Source: Paracoccaceae bacterium (GTDB lineage: Bacteria; Pseudomonadota; Alphaproteobacteria; Rhodobacterales; Rhodobacteraceae). Taken from it: a DNA stretch of 49,863 bases. A program made the translations under genes and the position numbers. This document shows, piece by piece, positions 18,750-27,415 of this stretch. Location of the stretch: NCBI GenBank assembly GCA_029248915.1, contig JAQWIK010000027.1, positions 1-49,863 on the forward strand. Reading direction: 5' to 3'. The number at the start of each line of letters is the position of its first letter. The stretch's first letter is position 1. The notes beneath the pieces were generated by a model that saw only the letters and a program-made list of their open reading frames with translations, made no database searches and was not told the DNA's origin.

Positions 18750-19919
18750 ATGCACAACAAAACAAATTTGGAGCTGGTAAGACGTCATGTTTCCGAAGCA
18801 AACGGATTACCAAACGAACACTATACAGATCCATACGTATTCGATGAAGAAAAAAATAGTGTTCTGTTCAGTCAATGGGCAGGCTTAGATGTGTGTTCTG
18901 AAATACCTGAGATTGGCGATAGCAAACCTATAAATTTTATGGGCCTACCGCTTTTTATCATCAGAGATATTGAAAATATTGTTCGAGTTTTTCAAAATAC
19001 GTGTAGACATCGAGGGATGATACTTGTTGAGGAAACTAAAAAAATTCAAGGGGCAATTAGATGTCCCTATCATAGCTGGTGTTACTCAACTGAAGGAAAG
19101 TTAGTGAGCACACCACACGTGGGCGGACCCGGACAAAATACAGATGCAAATATAGACAGATCAAAATTGTCCTTAGTCGAAATAAGATCGCATATTTGGA
19201 GGGATGTAATTTGGATCAATGTAGACGGTTGCGCTAAACCATTTGAAGAGGTTATGGCAAATACAATTGAGAGATGGAAAGAACTAGACCAAAATTTATA
19301 CCATGGAGGTGATGATGGTAAATTTTCACTAAAAGTTCAAAGCAATTGGAAATTAGCAGTTGAGAACTATTGTGAAAGCTACCACCTTCCCTGGGTTCAC
19401 CCTGGGCTCAACAGTTATTCACGTCTTGAAGATCACTATAATATCGTAGAATACGGAAGTCACTCAGGACAAGGTAGTTTAGTTTACAGGCAACTTACTG
19501 ATGATAAAGGCCAAACATTCCCTGATTTCGAAAATTTAAGTGAAAAGTGGTCAACTGGAGCTGAATACATAGCCTTGTATCCAAACGTTCTTTTGGGAGC
19601 GCATAGAGATCATGCCTACGCGATTATTTTACTTCCTTTGTCTTTCTCCGAGACTATTGAAAATATCCATATTTATTATTCCAAGCCAGATACGGATCCT
19701 TTTTTAAAGAAAAAAAATAAGGATCAATGGAAAGAAATATTCGAGGAAGATATTTTTGTTGTTGAGGGTATGCAAGCCGGTAGACTTGGGATTAAGTTTG
19801 ACGGCGGTCGCTTTTCACCAAAAATGGATGAACCTACTCATTGCTTTCACGACTGGGTCGCAAGTAAGGTCGACGATTTTAGAAATTACAATCAACAAAA
19901 AACTAATGTCACTGAATGA
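18750..19919 (+). CDS. Rieske non-heme iron oxygenase, alpha subunit
   Basis: This 389-residue protein has an N-terminal Rieske domain, with 2Fe-2S ligands C85 and H87 in NTCRHRGM and C105 and H108 in IRCPYHSW. A C-terminal catalytic START-type domain has the iron ligands H212 and H217 in ENYCESYHLPWVHPGL, and the third ligand is an acidic residue further on. The closest groups I know are carnitine/glycine-betaine/choline-type monooxygenases and related aromatic-ring hydroxylases. No ferredoxin reductase is adjacent, so the electron donor is encoded elsewhere and the substrate is unknown. The last 14 bases overlap the next small gene. Confidence 0.9.
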   Translation: MHNKTNLELVRRHVSEANGLPNEHYTDPYVFDEEKNSVLFSQWAGLDVCSEIPEIGDSKPINFMGLPLFIIRDIENIVRVFQNTCRHRGMILVEETKKIQGAIRCPYHSWCYSTEGKLVSTPHVGGPGQNTDANIDRSKLSLVEIRSHIWRDVIWINVDGCAKPFEEVMANTIERWKELDQNLYHGGDDGKFSLKVQSNWKLAVENYCESYHLPWVHPGLNSYSRLEDHYNIVEYGSHSGQGSLVYRQLTDDKGQTFPDFENLSEKWSTGAEYIALYPNVLLGAHRDHAYAIILLPLSFSETIENIHIYYSKPDTDPFLKKKNKDQWKEIFEEDIFVVEGMQAGRLGIKFDGGRFSPKMDEPTHCFHDWVASKVDDFRNYNQQKTNVTE

Positions 19920-20115
19920 TAAAATAATAAAAGCACACCAAAATAACAATTTTTCTCTGTTAGTTGAGCTTTATCAAGAAGCAGCAGAAAATGTTTCAAC
20001 ATTCCAAGAGCAAAACTTTTTTCGAGTACAGGCTTATGTTTATGCTCTGGAAGTAGGACACTATTTAACCCCAATTTTACGTAGACAACTTGTTAACGAT
20101 GGCGTGGAAGAATAG
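19906..20115 (+). CDS. Conserved small protein overlapping the Rieske gene
   Basis: This 69-residue protein starts at ATG 19906, inside the last codons of the Rieske gene (overlap 14 bases), so translation is probably coupled. It looks helical and TPR-like (NNFSLLVELYQEAAE, then FFRVQAYVYALEVGHYL). It resembles a small hypothetical protein I have seen in roseobacters, in which an ALYTEAAD-like helix precedes THAYVFALEAG; that is memory, not a search. It may assist the oxygenase, but no function is established. Its stop is only three bases from the convergent uup stop. Confidence 0.72.
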   Translation: MSLNDKIIKAHQNNNFSLLVELYQEAAENVSTFQEQNFFRVQAYVYALEVGHYLTPILRRQLVNDGVEE

Positions 20116-20118
20116 CTA

Positions 20119-21942
20119 TCATTCCTTCCCATAACTTAGAGCTTTTTCCTCTAGCATTAACCATTCATTTTCAAGATTTTTTAAATCAGACTGCCTTTCA
20201 ATTAGAGCAGTAGAAGCCTTTTCAAATTTAAGTGGGTGCTCTAAGTATAGTGATGGCTCAGTGAGGAATTCTTCTAGTTTTTTTATCTCATACAAAATTC
20301 GTTCAATCAAAATAGGCAGTTGCTTCAACCTATGCTGATCAACAAAAGAATATTCAGACTTTAATAAGGATTGACTTTTTGAAGTTACTCCAGATTTTTT
20401 TTTGCTTACTTTTTCTTTTTCACTAGCAGTATTTTTTGTTTTTAAGTTTTGATAGTTTTCCCAACTTCCCATAATTTTTAAAAATTCGCCTTGCCCTGTC
20501 AAAATTATACTTGTTTCGACTGTACGATTTAAGAAATCTCTATCATGGCTAATAAGTAATACTGTGCCTTGGTATTCCGAAATTACTTCCTGAAGTAAAT
20601 CTAAGGTTTCAAGATCCAAATCGTTAGTTGGTTCGTCAAGAATAAGTAAGTTACTTTCTTTTGCCATAATTTTAGCCAAAAGAAGTCTCGCCCTTTCACC
20701 CCCCGATAATGACTTTACTGGAGAGCGCAGTTGAGCTTCAGAAAACAAAAACTCTTTGAGATAACCAGCAACATGTTTAGGTGTGCCTCGAACTATTATC
20801 TGCCCTGCTTTTTCAGTAGCCTGAATACTTGGGTCATCTGTCAAATTTTGCAAAAGAGAACTCTCTAAATTCAGCTGTTCGCGCATTTGATCAAACTTCG
20901 CTATGATTAAGTTGGAACCTAGCTTAAGCTCTCCGCAATCGGGCTGAATTTCTCCTAAAAGTATTTTAAGTAACGTTGTTTTTCCAATACCATTTGGGCC
21001 AACTATTCCTATCCTATCACCTCTTTTAATTTGAATTGAAAAATTATTTATGATGCTCTTATTAGCAAAATTTTTAGTTAAGTTTTTAGCATTTATAACT
21101 AACTGGCCTGATTTTTTTTCAGATACAAACTTCATATTTGCAGTACCTTCTCGCAAAATATGAGATTTCTTTTGCTCTCTTAACTTCTCTAAGTTTCTTA
21201 AACGCCCCTGGTTCCTTTTCCGTCTGGCACTAATGCCTTCAACTGCCCAACGGCTTTCAGATAGGATTTTCCTGTTAAGTTTATGCATTTTTTCATCTTC
21301 TTCACGCCAAACTTTATCTCGCCAAGCTTCAAAACCTCCAAAACCAACCGAGCATCGGCGGGCTTTCCCACGATCCACCCAAATCGTATCAGTGGTTAAA
21401 TTTGATAGAAATGCGCGGTCATGGCTAATTATTACAAAACTTTTAGAGGAGTATTTTAACTCAGTCTCTAGCCATTCTATAGCTTCCACATCTAAGTGAT
21501 TTGTTGGCTCGTCCAGAAGCACAATATCATGGCTTCCAGCAATTAATTTCGTTAATGCTGCCCTTCTTCTTTCACCTCCAGAGGAAGCAATTATTGAGGC
21601 TTCCAAATCTACTCCAAGATTTTGGCTTATCATCTCAATTAGATGAAAGTCACTCTCTGACACTCCAGAATAAACGTAATCATACAGGGTTGAAAAATCA
21701 TTTAAATTCGGATCTTGCTCCATGTAGCCAATCGAAAGCCCTTTACTCAACATTCTTTCACCTTCATCCTGAGCAACCAAACCATGGAGTATTTTTAAAA
21801 GTGTTGATTTCCCTGAACCATTCCTTCCAACTAAAGCTACACGATCGCGTGGATGGATTAATAAATTTAAGTCATCAAAAATAGGTTCCTCTCCAAAAGA
21901 AAGAAAGATATTTTTTAAACTTATTTGTGGACTAGTAACCAT
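20119..21942 (-). CDS. uup: ABC-F family ATPase, Uup-like
   Basis: This is a soluble 607-residue protein with two ABC domains and no membrane segments. Walker A motifs are GRNGSGKST and GPNGIGKTT, and signature motifs SGGERRR and SGGERAR. A linker rich in Arg and Lys (ARRKRNQGRLRNL) lies between the domains, and there is a C-terminal coiled-coil domain of about 70 residues (KKLEEF...ALIERQSDLKNLENEW). The combination of linker and C-terminal coiled coil is that of Uup, which acts on ribosomes and branched DNA rather than transport. It is 26 bases downstream of olsB on the same strand. Confidence 0.92.
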   Translation of the reverse strand: MVTSPQISLKNIFLSFGEEPIFDDLNLLIHPRDRVALVGRNGSGKSTLLKILHGLVAQDEGERMLSKGLSIGYMEQDPNLNDFSTLYDYVYSGVSESDFHLIEMISQNLGVDLEASIIASSGGERRRAALTKLIAGSHDIVLLDEPTNHLDVEAIEWLETELKYSSKSFVIISHDRAFLSNLTTDTIWVDRGKARRCSVGFGGFEAWRDKVWREEDEKMHKLNRKILSESRWAVEGISARRKRNQGRLRNLEKLREQKKSHILREGTANMKFVSEKKSGQLVINAKNLTKNFANKSIINNFSIQIKRGDRIGIVGPNGIGKTTLLKILLGEIQPDCGELKLGSNLIIAKFDQMREQLNLESSLLQNLTDDPSIQATEKAGQIIVRGTPKHVAGYLKEFLFSEAQLRSPVKSLSGGERARLLLAKIMAKESNLLILDEPTNDLDLETLDLLQEVISEYQGTVLLISHDRDFLNRTVETSIILTGQGEFLKIMGSWENYQNLKTKNTASEKEKVSKKKSGVTSKSQSLLKSEYSFVDQHRLKQLPILIERILYEIKKLEEFLTEPSLYLEHPLKFEKASTALIERQSDLKNLENEWLMLEEKALSYGKE

Positions 21943-21968
21943 AAAATTTTATTAAACCAAATAATCAA

Positions 21969-22709
21969 TCATGCTAAATCTAACAAAAACTTTCTTCGCC
22001 TTTTGGGTATTTTTGAAATTTCCACTCCGGTAAATAAATGAAGAGTTTTCATATTCAAATCAACTACTGCGTGGTCACTGACCCAGGCCCCCATGGAAAG
22101 GTATGTTTTTAATAAAGGAGGCATATTTAATAAAGCCTTTTTTTCATCAACCTGATAAATTAATTCTTTGGAATAACAAAAAACTTGCTCTGCTTTTATT
22201 TTTGGGCGCCAATAATATGGCGCTATGTATCGATCGCGCAGTAATGCGAAACAGTCGAGGTACTTTTCCTTTTCGATGCCTGCAAATGAAGAACAACCAA
22301 AAAGAAGTTCTATTTTATTTTGATCAACAATTTGTGCCAAAGCAGCCCAAGCCGTTAGCACAACACTTGAGTCATTTTCTTCAGGATCTATACAGAATCT
22401 GCCAACTTCAATCATCGGCGCCGAATATTTTTCAATAGCTTTTAAATCATAAAATTTCGAAGAATAGCTGCTATCAATTTTTTTTCCATTTTCGAAACTT
22501 AAAATTCTATAACAGCAAATTAGTTTTTGAGTCTCTAAGTTTTCGATAAGCACATGCTGGCAAATAGTATCAAAATCATCGACATCTAGCTCAATTTTAT
22601 TTGATAAATTAAAGCATTCATATCGTAGTGCCTGGGCAGACGACACATCATTTTGGGACGATGCAAATCGCGCTCTATATCGACCAACTCTAACTATTTC
22701 CAGTGCCAT
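21969..22709 (-). CDS. olsB: L-ornithine N-alpha-acyltransferase (ornithine lipid synthesis)
   Basis: This 246-residue GNAT-fold acyltransferase attaches a 3-hydroxyacyl chain from ACP to ornithine, the first step to the phosphorus-free ornithine lipids. Recognisable parts are GRYRARFA at the start, an ALRYECF motif, EVGRFCIDP, LLFGCSSFAG, and PPLLKTYLSMGAWVSDHAV near the end. Ornithine lipids are common in roseobacters, where they help cells save phosphate. olsA is not adjacent. The gene starts 33 bases after bamE on the same strand, so the two may be co-transcribed. Confidence 0.88.
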   Translation of the reverse strand: MALEIVRVGRYRARFASSQNDVSSAQALRYECFNLSNKIELDVDDFDTICQHVLIENLETQKLICCYRILSFENGKKIDSSYSSKFYDLKAIEKYSAPMIEVGRFCIDPEENDSSVVLTAWAALAQIVDQNKIELLFGCSSFAGIEKEKYLDCFALLRDRYIAPYYWRPKIKAEQVFCYSKELIYQVDEKKALLNMPPLLKTYLSMGAWVSDHAVVDLNMKTLHLFTGVEISKIPKRRRKFLLDLA

Positions 22710-22742
22710 TGGACCAGACTTTCTGATAAAACGCTGTTCCTT

Positions 22743-23216
22743 TTACATTCCAAAGCTGGAAGCAGAAGGACCGCTAATTGATCCTAATATCTGCTGAAGT
22801 ACATTTTTATCATCCATTCCACTTTCAGTTACCCTATAATCCAGCCTAATAATGATCCCATTATCAACATTAAAAGTTTCAATATTTTTTAGTTTGTCAC
22901 GTGGATCGAAAGATAGCACGACGACTGTACGATCAACTAATTGGGCTGACTTAAAACCAGGAGCATTAAATGTAGATCTAACATAATAGTACGATCCTTC
23001 TAAACCACCGGTAGCAGGGAGACCGATTTTTTTGCTAACACTTTGTTTATCATCTCTACCTATCACCAGTGTTTCTAATTCTGATCTCGAAGGAATATAT
23101 CCGTGATTTTTAATGTTCGTAGTACAAGAAAAAACAAGGCTGACTAACACGATAACAATAGAGTTTCTTAGATAAATCAAATTTTTACTCTCTAAACTAT
23201 GGGCTTTTTGAATCAA
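22743..23216 (-). CDS. bamE: BamE/SmpA-like outer membrane lipoprotein
   Basis: This is a 157-residue precursor with a lipoprotein signal peptide: a hydrophobic stretch ending in LVFSC, C31 being the lipidation site. The mature part has the SmpA/OmlA fold pattern (SRSELETLVIGRDDKQSVSKKIG, then a tyrosine-rich SYYYVRS strand and a VVVLSFDPRDKL strand). BamE stabilises the BAM complex that inserts beta-barrels into the outer membrane. It is divergent from yceD across about 60 bases, the usual alphaproteobacterial arrangement. Confidence 0.88.
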   Translation of the reverse strand: MIQKAHSLESKNLIYLRNSIVIVLVSLVFSCTTNIKNHGYIPSRSELETLVIGRDDKQSVSKKIGLPATGGLEGSYYYVRSTFNAPGFKSAQLVDRTVVVLSFDPRDKLKNIETFNVDNGIIIRLDYRVTESGMDDKNVLQQILGSISGPSASSFGM

Positions 23217-23277
23217 TTCATCTACCTCATAACATTAATGGATTTATTAAACGAACATTTTGTATGGAGTTTTTAAA

Positions 23278-23826
23278 ATGGACTCGGTGATACGTTTCTC
23301 TGATATAAATCAAGCAAAGTCGTTTGAGTTCAATTTGACACTTTCAAGTGAAAAAGTCTCTAAATTGATTGCACGACTTGATTTAGTAAACCTTAGAAAA
23401 GTTTCTTTGATTGGAAAATTATCTCCGTTAAGCTCAGAGGAATGGAGTTTAAAGGCTGAATTGAGAGCAACTGTTAAACAAAAATGCGTCATAACTTTCA
23501 AACCGGTTCAAACGGTAATTAATGAAACAATAAATATAACTTTTTCTCCTTTAGCTTTACAAAATGCCTCAACAGATCATAGCGATGACGGGATTTCTCC
23601 AGTAACTTTTGATGACTCCTTACAAGAATTTAGTGATGAAATAGACCTAGCCGAAATAATTTTCGAAGAATTACTATTAATCTTACCACTTTATCCAAAA
23701 TTCGAAGATGCAGAGTTAGGTGTCTATACTGTAACTGAACCAGGCGCAGAACCACTAAAAAATGAAAATTTGAAACCTTTTGCGCAACTTTCGGAACTGA
23801 AAGAGAAACTATTGAAGAATAAATAA
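23278..23826 (+). CDS. yceD: YceD (DUF177) family protein
   Basis: This 182-residue, mainly beta, acidic protein is of the YceD/DUF177 family, linked to 23S rRNA accumulation and commonly found just before rpmF. The conserved late motif DLAEIIFEELLLILPLYPKF is present, and a KQKCVITFKPV strand sits mid-protein. ATG 23278 with GGAG at 23266-23269 fits better than the frame start at 23260. A 152-base gap separates it from rpmF. Confidence 0.88.
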   Translation: MDSVIRFSDINQAKSFEFNLTLSSEKVSKLIARLDLVNLRKVSLIGKLSPLSSEEWSLKAELRATVKQKCVITFKPVQTVINETINITFSPLALQNASTDHSDDGISPVTFDDSLQEFSDEIDLAEIIFEELLLILPLYPKFEDAELGVYTVTEPGAEPLKNENLKPFAQLSELKEKLLKNK

Positions 23827-23978
23827 AAACTAAATTAGGAAAGTAATAAGCGTAAAAGATAAATTTTGTACAACAGTTTAAATTTTCTATTGTGTTTCCA
23901 TTATTAAATCATGTAATAAACCGCAGATTAAAAGTGTAACTTCTGAGCAATTGGCTCATTAACAATTGAGGGTGAGGC

Positions 23979-24185
23979 ATGGCTGTCCAGCAAAACAAAG
24001 TATCTAAGTCTCGTAGAAACAATAGACGTGCGCATGACTCACTTAGCCCTTCTAATCCAAACGAGTGTCCAAATTGTGGTGAGTTAAAGCGTCCCCATCA
24101 TGTTTGTGCCTCATGTGGATACTATGGAGAAAAAGAAGTAATACTCACTGCGGAAGAAATAGATATAGACGAGGACGCGGCTTAA
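23979..24185 (+). CDS. rpmF: 50S ribosomal protein L32
   Basis: This is a 68-residue basic protein. [20 protein letters not shown] is diagnostic, and two CxxC pairs (CPNCG and CASCG) form a zinc site. It leads into plsX after 19 bases, the conserved rpmF-plsX-fabH order that couples ribosome and lipid synthesis. Confidence 0.98.
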   Translation: MAVQQNKVSKSRRNNRRAHDSLSPSNPNECPNCGELKRPHHVCASCGYYGEKEVILTAEEIDIDEDAA

Positions 24186-24204
24186 GCTGTAACCTTGTCT
24201 TCAG

Positions 24205-25275
24205 ATGACGCAAGATATTCGAGTAAACCAAATAAACAGTAACCGTGTTGTGTTAAGTATTGACGCAATGGGCGGTGATTTGGGGGCGCCCGCTGTTATT
24301 GCGGGTATCGCTCGATCTGCTGCAAAAAATCCAAACCTTCACTTTATATTGCATGGTCCTGAAGACGAATTACAGCAGCTAATCAATAGGCGGCGGCGTC
24401 TCAAATCATGCGTTAAAATAGTAAATACAACCGATGTAATAAATATGAGCGACAAACCTAGCCAGGTTGTGCGCAGTGGAAAAAATTCCTCTATGTGGTC
24501 AGCATTAGAATATGTAAAAAATGGTGATGCGGATGTTTGTGTTTCGTGTGGTAATACCGGTGCATTAATGGCTATATCTATGATACGTCTTCGAAAATTA
24601 GAAGGTATCAACCGACCTGCAATAGCTGTGCTTTGGCCTTCTAAATCTCAGGTGGGCTTTAATATTGTTCTTGATGTCGGTGCAGACATCAAGGCAGAAG
24701 CAAACGATTTACTACAATACGCATTAATGGGTGTATCGTATGCAAGAAACGGTCTAAACGTAGAAAAACCTAAAGTAGGGCTGCTTAATGTCGGCACCGA
24801 AGAACATAAAGGCCGAGCCGAGTTACATAAGGCTTATGAACTCATAGAAAAAAACTGCGACCCGTCTAGCTTTTCATTTGTTGGATTTGTCGAGGGTGGG
24901 GATATAACTAGTGATAAAGTAGATGTTATCGTAACAGATGGTTTTACTGGTAATATTGCTCTTAAAACAGGTGAAGGTACCGCGGCTTTAATCGGAAACT
25001 TATTGAAAGAGGCATTTGCCTACACCCCACTATCTCGTTTAGCATCCGTCTTAGCCGTTACTTCGTTGAGACGATTAAGAAAAAGGATTGATCCACGCAG
25101 AGTAAATGGCGGGGTTTTCCTAGGTCTGAACGGAACTGTTGTAAAGAGCCATGGTTCCGCTGACGCAACGGGAGTAGCCGCAGCTATAAAACTAGCTGTT
25201 CAGTTAGCAGAAAATAATTTTTCAGAAAAAATTGCCGCTCGGGTTGCATCAGCAAATACTATGCAGCAAAGTTAA
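24205..25275 (+). CDS. plsX: Phosphate acyltransferase PlsX
   Basis: PlsX (356 residues) converts acyl-ACP to acyl-phosphate for phosphatidic acid synthesis. The start LSIDAMGGDLGAP, the middle SCGNTGALMA, and the VTDGFTGNIALKTGEG motif are diagnostic. The ribosome binding site is weak, so translation may depend on rpmF. It is followed after 28 bases by fabH. Confidence 0.97.
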   Translation: MTQDIRVNQINSNRVVLSIDAMGGDLGAPAVIAGIARSAAKNPNLHFILHGPEDELQQLINRRRRLKSCVKIVNTTDVINMSDKPSQVVRSGKNSSMWSALEYVKNGDADVCVSCGNTGALMAISMIRLRKLEGINRPAIAVLWPSKSQVGFNIVLDVGADIKAEANDLLQYALMGVSYARNGLNVEKPKVGLLNVGTEEHKGRAELHKAYELIEKNCDPSSFSFVGFVEGGDITSDKVDVIVTDGFTGNIALKTGEGTAALIGNLLKEAFAYTPLSRLASVLAVTSLRRLRKRIDPRRVNGGVFLGLNGTVVKSHGSADATGVAAAIKLAVQLAENNFSEKIAARVASANTMQQS

Positions 25276-25303
25276 CAAGAACAGTACAAGGTCGGTCTAC
25301 AAT

Positions 25304-26275
25304 ATGACTAAGAGAGCAGTAGTTAAAGGTGTTGGGCATTACCTGCCCAAAAGAATAGTTCCTAATTCAGAATTCGAAAAAACTCTTAACACTAGCAACG
25401 ATTGGATCATCACACGAAGTGGTATACGGCAAAGACATTTTTCAAATGAAGATGAAACTACTTCAAAAATGGCCATATTGGCTGGAAAGCAAGCCATAGA
25501 AGATGCAAATATAGAAGTTTCTGATTTGGACGCTATTATTTTGGCTACTTCTACCGCTGATCTGACCTTTCCTTCCGCAGCAACAATGGTACAAGCTGGG
25601 CTAGGTATGAGACATGGATTTGCATATGACGTTCAGGCGGTTTGTGCAGGCTTCATCTTTGCGTTATCCACAGCCAACGCCCAGATAGTATCCGGACAAG
25701 CAAATAGAATACTGGTTATTGGCTCTGAAACTTTTTCAAATTTGATGGATTGGAACGATCGATCAACTTGTGTCCTATTTGGTGATGGAGCTGGTGCCGT
25801 TGTTCTAGAGGGCCAAAATTCAAATGGCACTAAAGAAGACAGAGGGATTTTGTCAGTAGATCTTAATTCAGATGGTAGCTATAAAGATATTTTATATGTT
25901 GACGGTGGGGTTTCTAAAAAAACAACTGGATATCTAAGAATGGAAGGTAAAGAAGTATTTAAGCATGCGGTCGATAAATTAGCTAAAACCTCAGAAAAAG
26001 CGATGGAAAAAGCAGGAATAAAATCTGATGAAGTTGATTGGGTTGTCCCTCATCAAGCCAACATCAGGATCATACAAGGTACTGCACGAAAGATGGGCAT
26101 ACCTGACGAAAAAGTAATAAAAACCGTTCAAAATCACGGAAACACATCAGCAGCTTCAATTCCTTTGGCACTATCGGTAGCTTCAATGTCAGGACAAATA
26201 GAAAAAAATGATTTAATTGTTACTGAAGCTATTGGCGGAGGACTGGCTTGGGGAGCAATAGTCTTAAGATGGTGA
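25304..26275 (+). CDS. fabH: Beta-ketoacyl-ACP synthase III
   Basis: FabH (323 residues) starts fatty-acid synthesis by condensing acetyl-CoA with malonyl-ACP. The catalytic Cys lies in VQAVCAGFIFAL, the His in VPHQANIRI and the Asn in NHGNTSAAS. ATG 25304 gives the usual N-terminus (MTKRAVVKGVGHYLP); the frame open from 25232 overlaps plsX and is not family-like. It is co-transcribed with plsX. ihfA downstream has its own promoter. Confidence 0.97.
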   Translation: MTKRAVVKGVGHYLPKRIVPNSEFEKTLNTSNDWIITRSGIRQRHFSNEDETTSKMAILAGKQAIEDANIEVSDLDAIILATSTADLTFPSAATMVQAGLGMRHGFAYDVQAVCAGFIFALSTANAQIVSGQANRILVIGSETFSNLMDWNDRSTCVLFGDGAGAVVLEGQNSNGTKEDRGILSVDLNSDGSYKDILYVDGGVSKKTTGYLRMEGKEVFKHAVDKLAKTSEKAMEKAGIKSDEVDWVVPHQANIRIIQGTARKMGIPDEKVIKTVQNHGNTSAASIPLALSVASMSGQIEKNDLIVTEAIGGGLAWGAIVLRW

Positions 26276-26323
26276 AATATTATGTATTATGCATTAAAAA
26301 TTTTATAAAAAGCCTCAATATTG

Positions 26324-26353
26324 TTGACAGTTAAAAACCGTACGCTTTAAAAT
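26324..26353 (+). promoter_or_regulatory. Sigma-70-type promoter for ihfA
   Basis: TTGACA (26324-26329) and TAAAAT (26348-26353) with an 18-base spacer make the best promoter match in the window. The -10 ends 21 bases before the ihfA start, so the mRNA leader is very short. Confidence 0.7.
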
Positions 26354-26374
26354 GAAATGAAACGGGAGGATATA

Positions 26375-26674
26375 ATGGCAGATAAAACACTTACGCGCAT
26401 GGACTTAAATGAAGCTGTATTTCGTGAAGTAGGCCTGTCTCGAAATGATTCTGCAGATTTAGTTGAAAGCGTTCTTAACCACATAAGTGATGCCATGGTA
26501 AAGGGTGAACAAGTCAAAATTTCATCATTTGGAACTTTCAGTTTAAGAGATAAAAGTGCGAGGGTTGGAAGAAATCCAAAGACTGGTGATGAAGCACCAA
26601 TCGCTCCAAGAAGAGTTTTAACTTTTCGACCATCACATTTACTAAAGGACCGCGTAGCAACCGGTAAGTCCTAA
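26375..26674 (+). CDS. ihfA: Integration host factor subunit alpha
   Basis: This DNA-bending HU/IHF-family protein of 99 residues is the partner of IhfB in recombination, replication and promoter architecture. [24 protein letters not shown] carries the conserved beta-arm base, split here around its RxGRNPKTG core. ATG 26375 is preceded by GGGAGGA. It directly precedes a MerR-like regulator, a common roseobacter order. Confidence 0.96.
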   Translation: MADKTLTRMDLNEAVFREVGLSRNDSADLVESVLNHISDAMVKGEQVKISSFGTFSLRDKSARVGRNPKTGDEAPIAPRRVLTFRPSHLLKDRVATGKS

Positions 26675-26683
26675 GTATCCTAA

Positions 26684-27253
26684 ATGACAAAATCAGCAAA
26701 CGCCTTTAGAACAATAAGTGAAGTAGCTGAATGGCTAGATACGGAGACCCACGTATTACGATTTTGGGAGAGTAAATTTAGCCAAATCAAACCTGTAAAA
26801 AGAGCCGGTGGTCGTAGATACTACCGACCAAAAGATATGTTAATTATTGGTGGAATTAAAAAACTTCTCCATGAAGATGGGATTACAATTAAAGGTACTC
26901 AAAGAATTATTAAAGATAAGGGTTTAAATTATATTTCAGAACTTTCTCGCCCACTGGAAATCGTGAAAGCAGATATAACAAAGGTAAGTGAGAGGATCCC
27001 TCCGAAAACTGACAAAAACTCGAATGAGTCAACTATAGAGGAGGAATCGCCCCATAGATTTAAAGAAATAGATGGTCAATTTTCTATGTTCTCAGATGAA
27101 CTCATGACCAAACCTGTACGGCCACTTAAATCAGAGGCGACTTATCAGTCTATTTCGAATGATTTGTATAAAAAAACGCTCGCCTCAAGTGATAAAGATT
27201 TATTTAAAAAAATATTAAACTCGATCGATAATGCGATAAAAAAACGAGCTTAG
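26684..27253 (+). CDS. MerR-family transcriptional regulator
   Basis: This is a 189-residue protein. Residues 7-75 form a MerR winged helix ([20 protein letters not shown], then a [10 protein letters not shown] wing). The C-terminal ~110 residues are poorly conserved and lack the cysteines of metal-sensing members. This type is commonly encoded beside ihfA in alphaproteobacteria, and its regulon is not known to me. It starts nine bases after the ihfA stop and is probably in the same transcript. Confidence 0.9.
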   Translation: MTKSANAFRTISEVAEWLDTETHVLRFWESKFSQIKPVKRAGGRRYYRPKDMLIIGGIKKLLHEDGITIKGTQRIIKDKGLNYISELSRPLEIVKADITKVSERIPPKTDKNSNESTIEEESPHRFKEIDGQFSMFSDELMTKPVRPLKSEATYQSISNDLYKKTLASSDKDLFKKILNSIDNAIKKRA

Positions 27254-27314
27254 TTGATTAAGTTTGAAGTTTGTTCTTGTTCTCAATTGAAAATCGAGAA
27301 ATAACGAACGAAGT

Positions 27315-27391
27315 CGGGCTATGGCGCAGCCTGGTAGCGCGTCCGTCTGGGGGACGGAAGGTCGCAGGTTCAAGTCCTGCTAGCCCGACCA
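27315..27391 (+). tRNA. tRNA-Pro (anticodon GGG)
   Basis: The 77-nt cloverleaf has acceptor arms CGGGCTA and TAGCCCG, an anticodon stem TCCGT/ACGGA with the seven-base loop CTGGGGG (anticodon GGG), the TTCAAGT T-loop, and an encoded CCA end. It sits between the MerR-like regulator and dcd. Confidence 0.96.
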
Positions 27392-27415
27392 AATAACTCG
27401 TGAATTTTCACAGTT

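Noticed and set aside
27270-27282. GTTCTTGTTC near the tRNA as a second LexA box
   Set aside because: The spacing between GTTC copies is two bases, not seven, and no damage-response gene follows.
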